64,000 nucleotides of DNA from Clostridium sp. 1001275B_160808_H3. Lineage in GTDB: Bacteria; Bacillota; Clostridia; Clostridiales; Clostridiaceae. Below the pieces are notes generated by a model. That model made no database searches. It saw only the letters and a list, made by a program, of their open reading frames with translations, and was not told the origin of the DNA. The position numbers and the translations under genes were made by a program. The DNA is taken from contig NZ_JADNAT010000006.1 in the NCBI RefSeq assembly GCF_015550425.1, forward strand, positions 62,001-126,000. The letters run 5' to 3'. Below, one piece after another: positions 27,014 to 35,891 of the stretch. How positions within the stretch are numbered: position 1 is the stretch's first letter; each line of letters starts with the position of its first letter.

Positions 27014-27064
27014 GTATTTTTACTTAACACCCAATAAAAATTTTGTTCAAAATTTTTAAATGTA

Positions 27065-27084
27065 CAATTGATAATTATCAATTG
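27065..27084. repeat. 20-bp perfect palindrome at the ftsY stop
   Basis: CAATTGATAATTATCAATTG is fully self-complementary and touches the ftsY stop codon. No U-run follows. It may weakly terminate ftsY or be a relic of the AATTGACAATG-type repeat at 4751. Confidence 0.55.
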
Positions 27085-28008
27085 TTAAAACAGTGCTTCT
27101 GCAAATCCTTCTGCATCGAATTCTTGAAGGTCATCTATTCCTTCTCCTACACCTATATATCTAACTGGTATATTTAACGTGTTTTTAATTGAAATTACAA
27201 CTCCACCTTTAGCTGTTCCATCTAGCTTAGTTAATATAATACCATCAATAGGGCAAGCCTCCATAAATTGTTTTGCTTGAATTACGGCATTTTGACCTGT
27301 AGTTGCATCTAATACTAAAAGTGTTTCTTTTGATGCATCATTAAATTCTCTATCTATTATTCTGCCTATTTTAGATAATTCATCCATAAGATTTTTCTTA
27401 TTATGAAGCCTTCCTGCTGTATCACATATTAATAAATCAATATTTCTTGACTTAGCTGCATTTACAGCATCAAAAACTACTGCTGCTGGATCAGAACCTT
27501 CCATATGCTTTACTAAGTCTACCCCTGCTCTTTCACTCCATACTTCTAGTTGGTCTATAGCAGCTGCTCTAAATGTATCTGCTGCTGCAAGTAATACTTT
27601 TTTACCTTCTTCTTTACTCTTTGCTGCAAGCTTCCCTATAGAAGTAGTCTTACCTACTCCATTTACACCTATTACAAGTAATACTTTCTTTTTAGAAGCT
27701 ATATCTTCTTCTTTTCCTTCTGTTCCTTCAAGTAATATATCTTTGATTACAGCTTTTAAAGCTGGATAAACTTCACTTGGATCATTAATTTTTTCTTTTC
27801 TTATTTTTGCTTTTAATCTATCTATAATTTCTACTGTTGTATCCATTCCTATATCAGACATAACCAAAATTTCTTCTAATTCTTCATATAAATCTTCGTC
27901 TATAGTAATAGCTAGTTTTAGTGTTTCATTTATTTTATCTGTAAGTGCATCCTTTGTTTTTGAAAGTCCTGATTTTAAATTGTCAAATATTTTTCCAAAT
28001 ATGGCCAT
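27085..28008 (-). CDS. ftsY: Signal recognition particle receptor FtsY
   Basis: Membrane-associated SRP receptor GTPase. NG domain only, without the long acidic N-terminal region of E. coli. Motifs: [17 protein letters not shown] (about residues 112-128), [29 protein letters not shown] and [13 protein letters not shown]. Length 307 is typical for Firmicutes. It follows smc by 10 bp, the common smc-ftsY pair. Confidence 0.98.
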   Translation of the reverse strand: MAIFGKIFDNLKSGLSKTKDALTDKINETLKLAITIDEDLYEELEEILVMSDIGMDTTVEIIDRLKAKIRKEKINDPSEVYPALKAVIKDILLEGTEGKEEDIASKKKVLLVIGVNGVGKTTSIGKLAAKSKEEGKKVLLAAADTFRAAAIDQLEVWSERAGVDLVKHMEGSDPAAVVFDAVNAAKSRNIDLLICDTAGRLHNKKNLMDELSKIGRIIDREFNDASKETLLVLDATTGQNAVIQAKQFMEACPIDGIILTKLDGTAKGGVVISIKNTLNIPVRYIGVGEGIDDLQEFDAEGFAEALF

Positions 28009-28018
28009 AGTTTACCTC

Positions 28019-31000
28019 CTAATTATCTTTGCTTAAGTCAACAGAAACTACTTTTGAAACTCCTTTTTCTTCCATAGTCACTCCATACATAACATCACTT
28101 GCTTCCATGGTACCTTTTCTATGTGTAATAACTATAAATTGTATATTCTCAGAGAATTCCTTTAAAAACTCTGCATATCTATATACATTTGCATCATCTA
28201 ATGCTGCTTCAATTTCATCTAATATACAAAATGGTGTTGGCTTCATCTTTAAAATTGCAAATAAAAGTGCTATAGCAGAAAGGACTTTTTCTCCACCTGA
28301 CATTAAATTTATATTTTGAAGCTTTTTACCTGGTGGTTGAACATTTATTTCTATATTAGCTGTTAGTTCATCACCTTCACCTAAAATAAGTTCTGCATTT
28401 CCACCTTTAAATAAATCCTTGAATGTTTCATTAAAGTTTTTATTTAGTATCTTGAAATTTTCTCTAAATAACTCTTGCATCTTTGAAGTCATTTCATTAA
28501 TAACAGTCATCAACTCATCTTTTGCTTTGTTTAAATCCTCTTCTTGAGCAGACATAAACTCATATTTTTCGCAAACTTCTTCATATTCTGCAATTGCTGC
28601 TAAATTTACTGTTCCAAGTGCAGTAATTTTAGCTTTTAACTTAAATATCTCATCCTTAACATTTGAAATATTTTCTATCTCTAATGCAATTTCAACAGCT
28701 TCTGCTAAGGTTAAATTTAATTCTTCATTTAACCTTTTATAATGATTTTCCCTTTCACTTTCTATTTTGGCATATGCTATTTCCCTTTTATTTAGCTCTC
28801 CTTCTAGATTTCTTAATGTTTCTATTAATTCATTAGTTTCTCCATCTTTTATTTTTAACCTATCCTTTAAAGTTATTCTTCTTACTTCATCAGACTTAAA
28901 AATATCTTCAAGTTCATTTAACCTCTTATTGATTTCATCTATTAAATTTACTTTTTCATCTATTTGATTTTTTAAGTAGTTTATATTTTTTTCCTTTTCA
29001 GTATTTTCAACTTTAAGCTTTAATATCTTTTCTTCTTTTTCTTTTTCATCTTTTTCTTTTCTTTTTATTTCTGATTCTTTTCCATAAACTACTTCGTCTA
29101 ATGTTGCTTTATTTATTTTTATTTGCATAACTTCATCTTTTATTTTATCAAAGTTTTCCTTCTTTTCAATCAATAATGTTTGTAAATTTTGTGACTCATT
29201 TTTATTGCTCGAATTATTTTCTTTTAATTTGTCTAATAGTTCTTTTTTTATCTTTATTTCTTCTCTTAATCTATTTAAAGTTTCCTTATTTAAAGATAAT
29301 TCTTTTTTTGAAACTTCAAGAGAGTTTTTAAGCTTATAACCTTCATTTTCTAATGCTTTAATTTCACTTTCAAATCTTGTTATGTCAATTGTCTTTTCAT
29401 GGACTTCATCGCTTTTATTTAGATTTTCTTCATCTATTACTTTTATTTCTTCTTTTATTTTATTTAAAGACTCCTGCTCTAAAGAATATCTTTCTTTACT
29501 CTTTGATATATTTTCTTCTAATTCCTGAAGTTCTCTTCTTCTTCCTAAAATACTTGAATTATTTTTCTTATATATACTCCCTCCAGTAAGAGCTCCTCCT
29601 GGACTAATAACTTCACCATCTAAAGTAACTATTTTTAATTTATAATTTCCAAGTTTAGATATTTTTAAGGCACAATCCATATCTCTTGCTATTATTGTTT
29701 TACCTAAAGAATAATCCATTATTTCCTTAAATGTACTGTCAAACTCAATTAAATCAGATGCTAATCCTAAAAATCCAGGAACATTTTTTATATTGTCAGA
29801 AATTATTAATCTATTACCCTTAATAATATTTAATGGTAAAAAAGTCGCTCTTCCTAAAGAATTTTTCTTAAGATAATCTATTAATAGCTTTGCTACATTT
29901 TCATCTTTTGTAATTATATTTGAAATAGCTCCACCTAAAGCTATTTCTATAGCAGTTTCATACTCCTTATTCACAGTAAATATCTCACCTAAAACCTTAG
30001 TACCTTTTCCATAAGAAACCTGACCTTTTTCTATTCTTTCCATCAATCTCTTTACGGATAATTGATAACCTTCATAGCTTTTTTCTAAATCCTTTAAAGT
30101 TGTTAATTTACCTTCTAAAGTATTAATATTTTTAGATATTTCTCTTATAAGGCTTTCCTTCTTTGTTGCTGAACTACTAAAATTAGAAAGCTTTTTCTTA
30201 TTTTCAATTATATTATTTTTTATTTCTTCTCTTACTTTTCTTGTTTCATCAATATTTTTCTTAAGGCCTAAAATTGTAGCTAAGTTAATACTTATATTTC
30301 CTTCAATAGTCTTTAAAGTATTTTCTCCATTTGCTCCTAGTTCCTCTTTATTTAAGATTTCTTTATTTAATAAAGCTATATTATTATTTATTTCTGATGT
30401 CTTCCTTAAAAGTTCAAATTCTTCATCTTTGAAATGTTGAATCTTTTTCTCTAACTCCTGAATTTCCCTATTTAAATCTTGTACTTCTTTTTCTAACCTC
30501 TTAATATCATCTTCTCTTTGTATTTGCTCTTTTATCTTTTCTTCTAGTTCCTTGCCTAAAAGGTTTTTTTCATCTATAGAAATTTTCAAACTCTTTTCTA
30601 AATCTTCTATTTCTGATGAGTCTCTCTTTATTACTTCATCTAAATTTTTTATTCTCTCTTTGAATATTTCTATATTCTTTAGACTTTGATTTAATTCTTC
30701 CTTTTTAGTATAATATTCACTTTTTTCTGCATTATTTTTGTTTTCTAACTCTTCTATCTTACTTTCTAGCAATAGAAGCTCTTCTTTGTCTTTATGTAAC
30801 TTATTTCTTTTAGTTTCAATATCACTTTTTCTACCAGTTATATCTTCACTTATTCCATTAATTTCTTCGTCAATTCTACTTATATTATTAACTAAAACAG
30901 AAACTTCTTTAACTTTAAGCTCTTCTGCTAAAGTTTTATACTTTAAAGCCTTTTCTCTCTCTATTTTTAATGGCTCTATTCGCTCTTCATAAGTAGATAT

Positions 31001-31582
31001 TATGTCTCGTATTCTAACTAAATTATTTTCAGTATTAGATAGCTTTCTTTCTGCTTCTTCTTTTCTTGACTTAAATTTAACTATACCTGCAGCTTCTTCT
31101 AATAGAGCTCTTCTATCTTCTGCTTTACCACTTAATATAGCTTCTATTTTACCTTGTCCAATAAGCGAATACCCCTCTTTACCTATCCCTGTATCCATAA
31201 ACAAATTATTAATGTCTTTTAGCCTACATTTTTGATTGTTTATTAAATACTCTGTTTCACCAGATCTAAATATCCTTCTTGTAACAGTTACTTCTGAATA
31301 ATCTGTATCCAATGAATTATCTGAGTTATCTAGCGTAAGTGAAACTTGAGCTAGTCCAACCGGTTTTCTAAACTGAGTCCCCGCAAATATGACATCCTCC
31401 ATTTTTCCACCTCTAAGTGTTTTTACACTTTGTTCACCAAGAACCCATCTTACAGAATCAGATATATTACTTTTTCCACTTCCATTTGGACCTACTACTG
31501 CTGTTACTCCTTTTCTAAACTTTAACTGGGTTTTATCTGCAAAAGATTTAAAACCTCTTATTTCTAGGGATTTTAAAAACAT
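28019..31582 (-). CDS. smc: Chromosome segregation ATPase SMC
   Basis: Condensin-type ATPase for chromosome compaction and segregation. N-terminal head with Walker A GPNGSGKSNISDSVRW (about residues 32-47), long coiled coil, hinge (about 505-680, with ISPGGALTGGS near its end), second coiled coil, and C-terminal head with LMSGGEKVLSAIAL and Walker B ILDEIEAALDDANV. Length 1187 is exact for the family. AAGGAG precedes the ATG. It lies between a 30-residue peptide gene and ftsY. Confidence 0.99.
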   Translation of the reverse strand: MFLKSLEIRGFKSFADKTQLKFRKGVTAVVGPNGSGKSNISDSVRWVLGEQSVKTLRGGKMEDVIFAGTQFRKPVGLAQVSLTLDNSDNSLDTDYSEVTVTRRIFRSGETEYLINNQKCRLKDINNLFMDTGIGKEGYSLIGQGKIEAILSGKAEDRRALLEEAAGIVKFKSRKEEAERKLSNTENNLVRIRDIISTYEERIEPLKIEREKALKYKTLAEELKVKEVSVLVNNISRIDEEINGISEDITGRKSDIETKRNKLHKDKEELLLLESKIEELENKNNAEKSEYYTKKEELNQSLKNIEIFKERIKNLDEVIKRDSSEIEDLEKSLKISIDEKNLLGKELEEKIKEQIQREDDIKRLEKEVQDLNREIQELEKKIQHFKDEEFELLRKTSEINNNIALLNKEILNKEELGANGENTLKTIEGNISINLATILGLKKNIDETRKVREEIKNNIIENKKKLSNFSSSATKKESLIREISKNINTLEGKLTTLKDLEKSYEGYQLSVKRLMERIEKGQVSYGKGTKVLGEIFTVNKEYETAIEIALGGAISNIITKDENVAKLLIDYLKKNSLGRATFLPLNIIKGNRLIISDNIKNVPGFLGLASDLIEFDSTFKEIMDYSLGKTIIARDMDCALKISKLGNYKLKIVTLDGEVISPGGALTGGSIYKKNNSSILGRRRELQELEENISKSKERYSLEQESLNKIKEEIKVIDEENLNKSDEVHEKTIDITRFESEIKALENEGYKLKNSLEVSKKELSLNKETLNRLREEIKIKKELLDKLKENNSSNKNESQNLQTLLIEKKENFDKIKDEVMQIKINKATLDEVVYGKESEIKRKEKDEKEKEEKILKLKVENTEKEKNINYLKNQIDEKVNLIDEINKRLNELEDIFKSDEVRRITLKDRLKIKDGETNELIETLRNLEGELNKREIAYAKIESERENHYKRLNEELNLTLAEAVEIALEIENISNVKDEIFKLKAKITALGTVNLAAIAEYEEVCEKYEFMSAQEEDLNKAKDELMTVINEMTSKMQELFRENFKILNKNFNETFKDLFKGGNAELILGEGDELTANIEINVQPPGKKLQNINLMSGGEKVLSAIALLFAILKMKPTPFCILDEIEAALDDANVYRYAEFLKEFSENIQFIVITHRKGTMEASDVMYGVTMEEKGVSKVVSVDLSKDN

Positions 31583-31597
31583 AGATACACTCCTTAC

Positions 31598-31690
31598 CTA
31601 TATCAATGATACTACTAAACTCATTGAAAACATGATTGCTAAAATTATAGTAATTACATATATCATTTTTTGTCTTGTTTGCTTCTTCAT
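31598..31690 (-). CDS. 30-residue single-span membrane peptide upstream of smc (possibly DUF4044-like)
   Basis: A short ORF, ATG at 31690 with AGGAGTGG eight bases upstream, encodes MKKQTRQKMIYV, then a hydrophobic stretch rich in I, L, M and V to the end (stop TAG). Basic N-terminus plus one membrane span is a clear small membrane protein pattern. It lies between the radical-SAM gene and smc. Small KKKT-RQK peptides of the DUF4044 type occur in Firmicutes; assignment to that family is from memory and unconfirmed. Function unknown. Confidence 0.7.
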   Translation of the reverse strand: MKKQTRQKMIYVITIILAIMFSMSLVVSLI

Positions 31691-31745
31691 AATTACCACT
31701 CCTATTCTTATTTAAGTTTATAGTAAAGATGCTAAAATATCAATA

Positions 31746-31775
31746 ATAAGGTAGGCAAAATCTTGCCTACCTTAT
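31746..31775 (-). terminator. Hairpin at the end of the radical-SAM gene
   Basis: ATAAGGTAGGCA (31746-31757) pairs with TGCCTACCTTAT (31764-31775). The stop codon (31774-31772) lies in the 5' arm. Downstream is T-rich but broken (TTATTATTG), so termination is likely partial and smc may be read from upstream. Confidence 0.6.
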
Positions 31776-32806
31776 ATACTAACCTTTTCTATTCTTTTTA
31801 GCACGATAATATTAACATTTCCTCTGTCTACTTTATCTTTGGTAGCTATTAGTATTTTTCCTTTATGATTATTTCTTAAGTTATTAAAATATACTTTCTT
31901 ATTTGCATAAAGCTTACTTAAATCTTTTGAATTTATTTCAATAATTATATCTTCATTTTCATTTATGACAGCTCCAATTTTATCACAAATTAAACTTCCC
32001 TCTACCAATTCTCTAAATGATGGATGGAACGGTCCATCTATTATATCTTTTCCCCATGTTATACTTTCAGTTGGCTGAAGACCTATTCTAATTATATTAA
32101 CATTTGCATCTTTATATAGCCTATATAGATCTTTAGATATGTCAACAGCTTCTTCTAAGGAATACGGTTTATATTGACCTCTTTCATACATGTCAGCCAT
32201 AGGTGTGTCTTTAATTACTAATGAAGGATATATCCTACATATATCCGGCTTCATTTTTATAGACTTCTTTACAGTTTCTATATCTTTTTCAAAAGTATCC
32301 CCTGGAAGTCCTGGCATTATTTGATGTCCTAATGTAATACCATATTCTTTTATTAGTTTAGAAGCTTTTTCTACATCTTCTGCACTATGCCCTCTTCCTG
32401 ATAATCTTAACACTTCATCATCTAAAGATTGTACTCCAAGTTCAATTACATCTACCTTATAATCTTTTAAATAATCTAATATGTAATTATTTATTGCATC
32501 AGGTCTTGTAGACATTCTAATTTTATCTATATAACCTTTTTCTTTATATTCTTTTGCAACTGCTAGTAATTCTTTTTGTTTATTTACATTTATTGCAGTA
32601 AAAGTTCCTCCAAAAAATGATATTTCGACAGTTGCATTTTTATGATCTATAGTCTTAAGATATTCATCTACAGTTTCTCTTACATCTTTATCTGTAACTT
32701 CTTCATGAACAACTTTTGCTATTCTATCTTGATTACAAAATACACACTGATGCGGACACCCTTGATGAGATATAAATATTGGTATTATATAATGTCTTTT
32801 ACTCAT
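31772..32806 (-). CDS. Elp3-like radical SAM protein
   Basis: Radical SAM enzyme with the cluster motif CPHQCVFC (residues 17-24) and SFFGGTFTAI, MSTRPDAI, ELGVQSLDDEVL and LGHQIMPGLPG, the order seen in the Elp3 radical SAM core. It has 344 residues and I see no acetyltransferase domain as in full Elp3, so the substrate is unknown; a tRNA or RNA modification role is possible. ATG overlaps the rnc stop by 8 bp (with GGAGG upstream), so the two are translated together. The pair rnc-radical SAM-smc is common in clostridia. Confidence 0.9.
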   Translation of the reverse strand: MSKRHYIIPIFISHQGCPHQCVFCNQDRIAKVVHEEVTDKDVRETVDEYLKTIDHKNATVEISFFGGTFTAINVNKQKELLAVAKEYKEKGYIDKIRMSTRPDAINNYILDYLKDYKVDVIELGVQSLDDEVLRLSGRGHSAEDVEKASKLIKEYGITLGHQIMPGLPGDTFEKDIETVKKSIKMKPDICRIYPSLVIKDTPMADMYERGQYKPYSLEEAVDISKDLYRLYKDANVNIIRIGLQPTESITWGKDIIDGPFHPSFRELVEGSLICDKIGAVINENEDIIIEINSKDLSKLYANKKVYFNNLRNNHKGKILIATKDKVDRGNVNIIVLKRIEKVSI

Positions 32807-33497
32807 TTAATTCCTCCAAGTTTCTTAAGGCTTCTTTAGCTGCATTTTGCTCTGATTCTTTTTTGCTATAACCTTCACCTTTTCCAAGCTCTTTATCTTC
32901 AATTAAAACTGAGGTATAGAACTTTCTCCTGTGTGGAGGTCCTTCATACTTAAGTAATTCATATATTATAGAGACTTCACCTGACTTTTGCATTTCCTCT
33001 TGAAGCTTAGTTTTATAATCTAAAACAATATCATTATTTATTGCTTTATTTATTATTTCTTTAAAGTGGCCTAAAATATAATCCTTAACAAATTCAAGCC
33101 CTTTATCTAAGTAAATTCCTGCAAGTAAAGCCTCTACAGCATCAGCTATTATAGAAACCCTTTCTCTTCCTCCTGTTAGCTCTTCACCCCTACTTATTCT
33201 AATAAAATATCCTAAATTTAATTTTTTACCAATTTCATAAAGTGAGTTTTCACAAACTATAAGGCTTCTTATTTTTGTTAATTCACCTTCACTCTTATTT
33301 TTATAATTTAAGAAAAGATACTCAGTTATACATAACTGTAATATAGAATCTCCTAAAAATTCAAATCTTTCATTATACTCTTGATCTTTGTGTTGATTTG
33401 CGTAAGAACTATGTGTTAATGCTGTTTTTAAAAGCTTTGGCTCATTAAACGTTAATCCTATACTATCCTCAACTTCTTTTATATTAAACTTCGCCAT
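32799..33497 (-). CDS. rnc: Ribonuclease III
   Basis: Double-strand RNase for rRNA and mRNA processing. The catalytic signature NERFEFLGDSILQLCITEYL (about residues 39-58) is intact, with a second acidic motif AIIADAVEALLAGIYLD-type (ADAVEALLAG) near 115. The C-terminal double-strand RNA-binding domain runs from about 160 to the end. I use ATG at 33497 with AAGGAGTG upstream; the upstream in-frame TTG starts without support. Length 232. A long hairpin lies just upstream of its ribosome binding site. Confidence 0.97.
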   Translation of the reverse strand: MAKFNIKEVEDSIGLTFNEPKLLKTALTHSSYANQHKDQEYNERFEFLGDSILQLCITEYLFLNYKNKSEGELTKIRSLIVCENSLYEIGKKLNLGYFIRISRGEELTGGRERVSIIADAVEALLAGIYLDKGLEFVKDYILGHFKEIINKAINNDIVLDYKTKLQEEMQKSGEVSIIYELLKYEGPPHRRKFYTSVLIEDKELGKGEGYSKKESEQNAAKEALRNLEELNE

Positions 33498-33514
33498 TTC
33501 GTACACTCCTTGAA

Positions 33515-33575
33515 GTTTATTCTTCAATTTGCTTTTTAAGAAACTCTTTTTAATAGAGCAAATTCAAGAATAAAC
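33515..33575 (-). promoter_or_regulatory. 19-bp stem in the rnc leader, possible RNase III autoregulation site
   Basis: GTTTATTCTT-AATTTGCT (33515-33533) pairs with AGCAAATT-AAGAATAAAC (33557-33575), 18 of 19 positions paired with one G-G mismatch in the RNA. A small CTCT/AGAG inner stem lies in the loop. The stem ends 4 nt before the rnc ribosome binding site. It lacks a U-run, so it is not a terminator. RNase III cutting its own leader is known in E. coli; here it is inference. Confidence 0.6.
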
Positions 33576-33603
33576 CAAATTCTCCTGTATATTTTAAATA
33601 TAA

Positions 33604-33625
33604 AATCCCGCATTAAAGCGGGATT
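33604..33625 (-). terminator. Intrinsic terminator after acpP
   Basis: Perfect 8-bp stem AATCCCGC/GCGGGATT (33604-33611 with 33618-33625), 6-nt loop, then TTTTATATTT on the minus strand. GC-rich for this DNA. Confidence 0.75.
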
Positions 33626-33628
33626 ATA

Positions 33629-33859
33629 TTATTCTTCAACATGATTCTTTAAATACTTAACTACATCTCCGACAGTTTTAAAATTTTCTGCTTCTTCATC
33701 TGGGATTTCAGTATCTAGCTCGTCTTCTAAAGCCATCATAAGTTCAACTAAATCTAATGAATCTGCATTTAAATCGTCAACGAATGAAGAATCCATTGTT
33801 ATATCATCTTCGTTAATGCTTAATTTTTCAGCTATTATTTCTTTAACTTTCTCAAACAT
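33629..33859 (-). CDS. acpP: Acyl carrier protein
   Basis: Carries growing fatty acyl chains on a 4'-phosphopantetheine arm. The attachment Ser is in [19 protein letters not shown] (about residue 36). Length 76 and the acidic composition are typical. AGGAGGTG precedes the ATG. It follows plsX but has its own strong promoter in the 76-bp gap, and a terminator follows, so it can be made independently and in excess. Confidence 0.98.
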   Translation of the reverse strand: MFEKVKEIIAEKLSINEDDITMDSSFVDDLNADSLDLVELMMALEDELDTEIPDEEAENFKTVGDVVKYLKNHVEE

Positions 33860-33888
33860 CTAATTCACCTCCTACATACATCATTTAG

Positions 33889-33917
33889 ATAATATTATAT
33901 ATTATTTATCTAGTCAA
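33889..33917 (-). promoter_or_regulatory. Sigma-A promoter of acpP
   Basis: Minus strand TTGACT (33917-33912), 17-nt spacer, TATTAT (33894-33889). It lies between the plsX stop and acpP. Confidence 0.7.
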
Positions 33918-33935
33918 TATGCATATTGGAATAAA

Positions 33936-34937
33936 TTATATATTATTTTGAAGTTCTTCTTTTATTTTTTCTAATACACCATTGTCATAAAAAGTTTTTG
34001 TTTGCCTTATAGCATTTTTAAAAGCTTTTCCATCTGAACTTCCATGAGCTTTAATACAAATACCTTCTACGCCTAAAAATGGTGCTCCACCATATTCTTT
34101 ATAATCAAATTTCACTTTTAATGACTTAAATACAGAACTTAAAAGACCAGCACCTATTTTACTCATTATACCACCTGATAAAATTTCTTCTTTTATCATG
34201 TTTAATAATGTTGATGCTACCCCTTCATACATTTTTAACAATGTATTTCCTACAAAGCCATCACAAACTAAAACATTTACATCACCTTTTGATGTATCTC
34301 TTGGTTCTACATTACCAATAAAATTCAAACTATCTTCTTCTTTTAACAGCTTATGAACAGTTTTAGTTAATTCGTTCCCTTTTTCTTCTTCTGCACCTAT
34401 ATTAACAAGCCCTACTGAAGGATTATCATTCCCTAGTACACCTTGATAATATACTTTCCCCATCTTAGCAAATTGAACTAAGTAATTAGGCTTACAATCT
34501 ACATTTGCTCCAGCATCTACTATCATGAAACTACCATTTTTCCCAGGCATAATTGGAGCAAGTGCTGGTCTCTCTACACCTTTTATCCTTCCAACTATAA
34601 GTGTACAACCTGCTAAAAATGCACCTGTACTACCTGCTGATATAATAGCATCACATTCTTTTTCTTTAACAAGTCTCAATGCTTTGCATATACTTGAATC
34701 CTTTTTCTTCTTTAAAGCCATTACAGGATGCTCATTTGGAGAAATAACCTCTCTTGCATCGACTATACTAATTAGTCCTTCATCATATTGGTATTTCTTT
34801 AGCTCTTCTTCTATTTGCTCTTTAGGACCTGTTATATAATATTCTATTCCTTCATATTCCTTCAAAGCTTGAATAACGCCTTCTACTACGGCTTTAGGTG
34901 CATTATCTCCACCCATACCATCTATAGCTATTTTCAT
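33936..34937 (-). CDS. plsX: Phosphate acyltransferase PlsX
   Basis: Makes acyl-phosphate from acyl-ACP and phosphate, the first step of the PlsX/PlsY route to phosphatidic acid. N-terminal [20 protein letters not shown] is the family hallmark; further [20 protein letters not shown] and [16 protein letters not shown]. Length 333 is typical. The ribosome binding site (GAAGTGG) is weak. It follows rpmF and an intrinsic terminator. No fapR gene is seen next to it, unlike in B. subtilis. Confidence 0.97.
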   Translation of the reverse strand: MKIAIDGMGGDNAPKAVVEGVIQALKEYEGIEYYITGPKEQIEEELKKYQYDEGLISIVDAREVISPNEHPVMALKKKKDSSICKALRLVKEKECDAIISAGSTGAFLAGCTLIVGRIKGVERPALAPIMPGKNGSFMIVDAGANVDCKPNYLVQFAKMGKVYYQGVLGNDNPSVGLVNIGAEEEKGNELTKTVHKLLKEEDSLNFIGNVEPRDTSKGDVNVLVCDGFVGNTLLKMYEGVASTLLNMIKEEILSGGIMSKIGAGLLSSVFKSLKVKFDYKEYGGAPFLGVEGICIKAHGSSDGKAFKNAIRQTKTFYDNGVLEKIKEELQNNI

Positions 34938-34967
34938 AATACCACTTCGCCCCTTTTCTTTATATAT

Positions 34968-34996
34968 AAAGAAAAGAAAGTCATTAGACTTTCTTT
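34968..34996 (-). terminator. Terminator-like hairpin between rpmF and plsX
   Basis: Perfect 10-bp stem AAAGAAAGTC/GACTTTCTTT (34973-34982 with 34987-34996), 4-nt loop, then TCTTT on the minus strand. It overlaps the rpmF stop codon; plsX must be read through it or use an unseen promoter. Confidence 0.65.
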
Positions 34997-35180
34997 ATTC
35001 TTCTACTGAAGCAACTACTTCTTTACCTTTATAGAATCCACAGTTCTTGCAAACTCTGTGAGCTAACTTCATTTCGTGACATTGTGGACACTCAACTATT
35101 CCAGGTAAGCTCGCCTTAAAAGTTTGAGCTCTTCTTGAATTTCTCTTTGCTCTATATGTTTTTCTAGCTGGATTTCCCAT
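34995..35180 (-). CDS. rpmF: 50S ribosomal protein L32
   Basis: Small zinc-ribbon large-subunit protein. N-terminal [17 protein letters not shown] and the CxxC pairs CPQC (about 37-40) and CKNC (about 50-53) are intact, so this is the zinc-binding form. Length 61. It follows the YceD-family gene by 2 bp; the pair yceD-rpmF-plsX is conserved widely. Confidence 0.98.
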   Translation of the reverse strand: MGNPARKTYRAKRNSRRAQTFKASLPGIVECPQCHEMKLAHRVCKNCGFYKGKEVVASVEE

Positions 35181-35182
35181 TA

Positions 35183-35692
35183 CTACACCTCCTTATTTCC
35201 AAACAACTCTTGTAACTTTGCCAGTCTTAAGTCTACATCATTTGTCTCACATTGACAAGAACCTTCATTAAGATTTTTACCGCATTGGTAGCAAAGTCCC
35301 TTACAGTCATCTGTGCAAAGTCTCTTAATAGGTAAGGTTGAAATAATAACATTTTCAACTATTTTAGCAATATCTAAAGTATCGCTATCTACAAAAATAA
35401 TTTCTTCATTATCTTGAAGTTCCTTATTATTTGTAAACCTTTCTTCTATATCAATATCTATTGGATAGATAAAGGCCTCTAGGCATCTTGAACAATTTAA
35501 TTTCAATTTTGTTTTTATTGAAGCTTTTAAAGTTAAAACATCTTCAACAGAGATAACATTTCCAACTAAATTTACAGCTTCTACAGCTTCTATTTTTTCT
35601 CCATCAAAATAAAGTGGAGCTAATTCATATGTTACATTGATTTCTTTTTTTCTTTTCTTTGATGAAATTAAGTCTGAAAATTGTATAATCAT
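35183..35692 (-). CDS. DUF177 / YceD family protein
   Basis: Family upstream of rpmF; in plants and E. coli relatives act in 23S rRNA accumulation, but the bacterial role is not settled. Cysteine pairs are visible in LNCSRCLE (about 81-88) and near the C-terminus [21 protein letters not shown] prefer the ATG at 35692 (MIIQFSDL, matching how family members begin), giving 169 residues; an upstream in-frame ATG at 35719 has AAGGA only 1-2 bases away. A 15-codon leader ORF ends just before it. Confidence 0.88.
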   Translation of the reverse strand: MIIQFSDLISSKKRKKEINVTYELAPLYFDGEKIEAVEAVNLVGNVISVEDVLTLKASIKTKLKLNCSRCLEAFIYPIDIDIEERFTNNKELQDNEEIIFVDSDTLDIAKIVENVIISTLPIKRLCTDDCKGLCYQCGKNLNEGSCQCETNDVDLRLAKLQELFGNKEV

Positions 35693-35724
35693 ATGTACTG
35701 CTCTAGACAATGTCCTCATATCCT

Positions 35725-35772
35725 TCAGGATACATTATACACCTTATGTGTATAGCTTGAGCAAAGCTTCAT
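35725..35772 (-). CDS. Candidate 15-residue leader peptide before the yceD-rpmF-plsX operon
   Basis: ATG at 35772 has AAGGAG at ideal spacing and reads MKLCSSYTHKVYNVS before TGA. It lies between a consensus promoter and the YceD-family gene; its stop is 3 bp before the alternative start at 35719. A TATACAC/GTGTATA hairpin lies inside it. No homologue is recognised. It may be a regulatory uORF, or the ribosome binding site may merely feed the downstream gene. Confidence 0.4.
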   Translation of the reverse strand: MKLCSSYTHKVYNVS

Positions 35773-35812
35773 TTCACTCCTTAGATAAATATTTGCCGAA
35801 TAAACACAATTT

Positions 35813-35841
35813 ATTATATAAAGTGCATGATTAAAAGTCAA
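35813..35841 (-). promoter_or_regulatory. Consensus sigma-A promoter of the yceD-rpmF-plsX operon
   Basis: Minus strand TTGACT (35841-35836), 17-nt spacer, TATAAT (35818-35813). Confidence 0.85.
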
Positions 35842-35880
35842 GCAATTTATTCTAAATAACCCAACTAATAATTATGCACT
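35822..35880. repeat. 12-bp inverted repeat spanning the rpmF operon promoter
   Basis: AGTGCATGATTA (35822-35833) and TAATTATGCACT (35869-35880) are complementary at 11 of 12 positions. One arm is in the promoter spacer, the other upstream of the -35 and just after the ackA stop. It could be an operator or part of an ackA terminator. Confidence 0.45.
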
Positions 35881-35891
35881 CTAAAAATCAA

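Noticed and set aside
28019..31582. Plus-strand ORFs across smc
   Set aside because: Short shadows of the smc coiled-coil sequence.
31389..31715. Plus-strand ORF of 108 codons over the smc start
   Set aside because: Antisense to smc and to the small membrane peptide; no ribosome binding site.
31772..32806. Full Elp3 tRNA acetyltransferase
   Set aside because: Only the radical SAM part is present; no acetyltransferase domain was seen, so the Elp3 function is not assigned.
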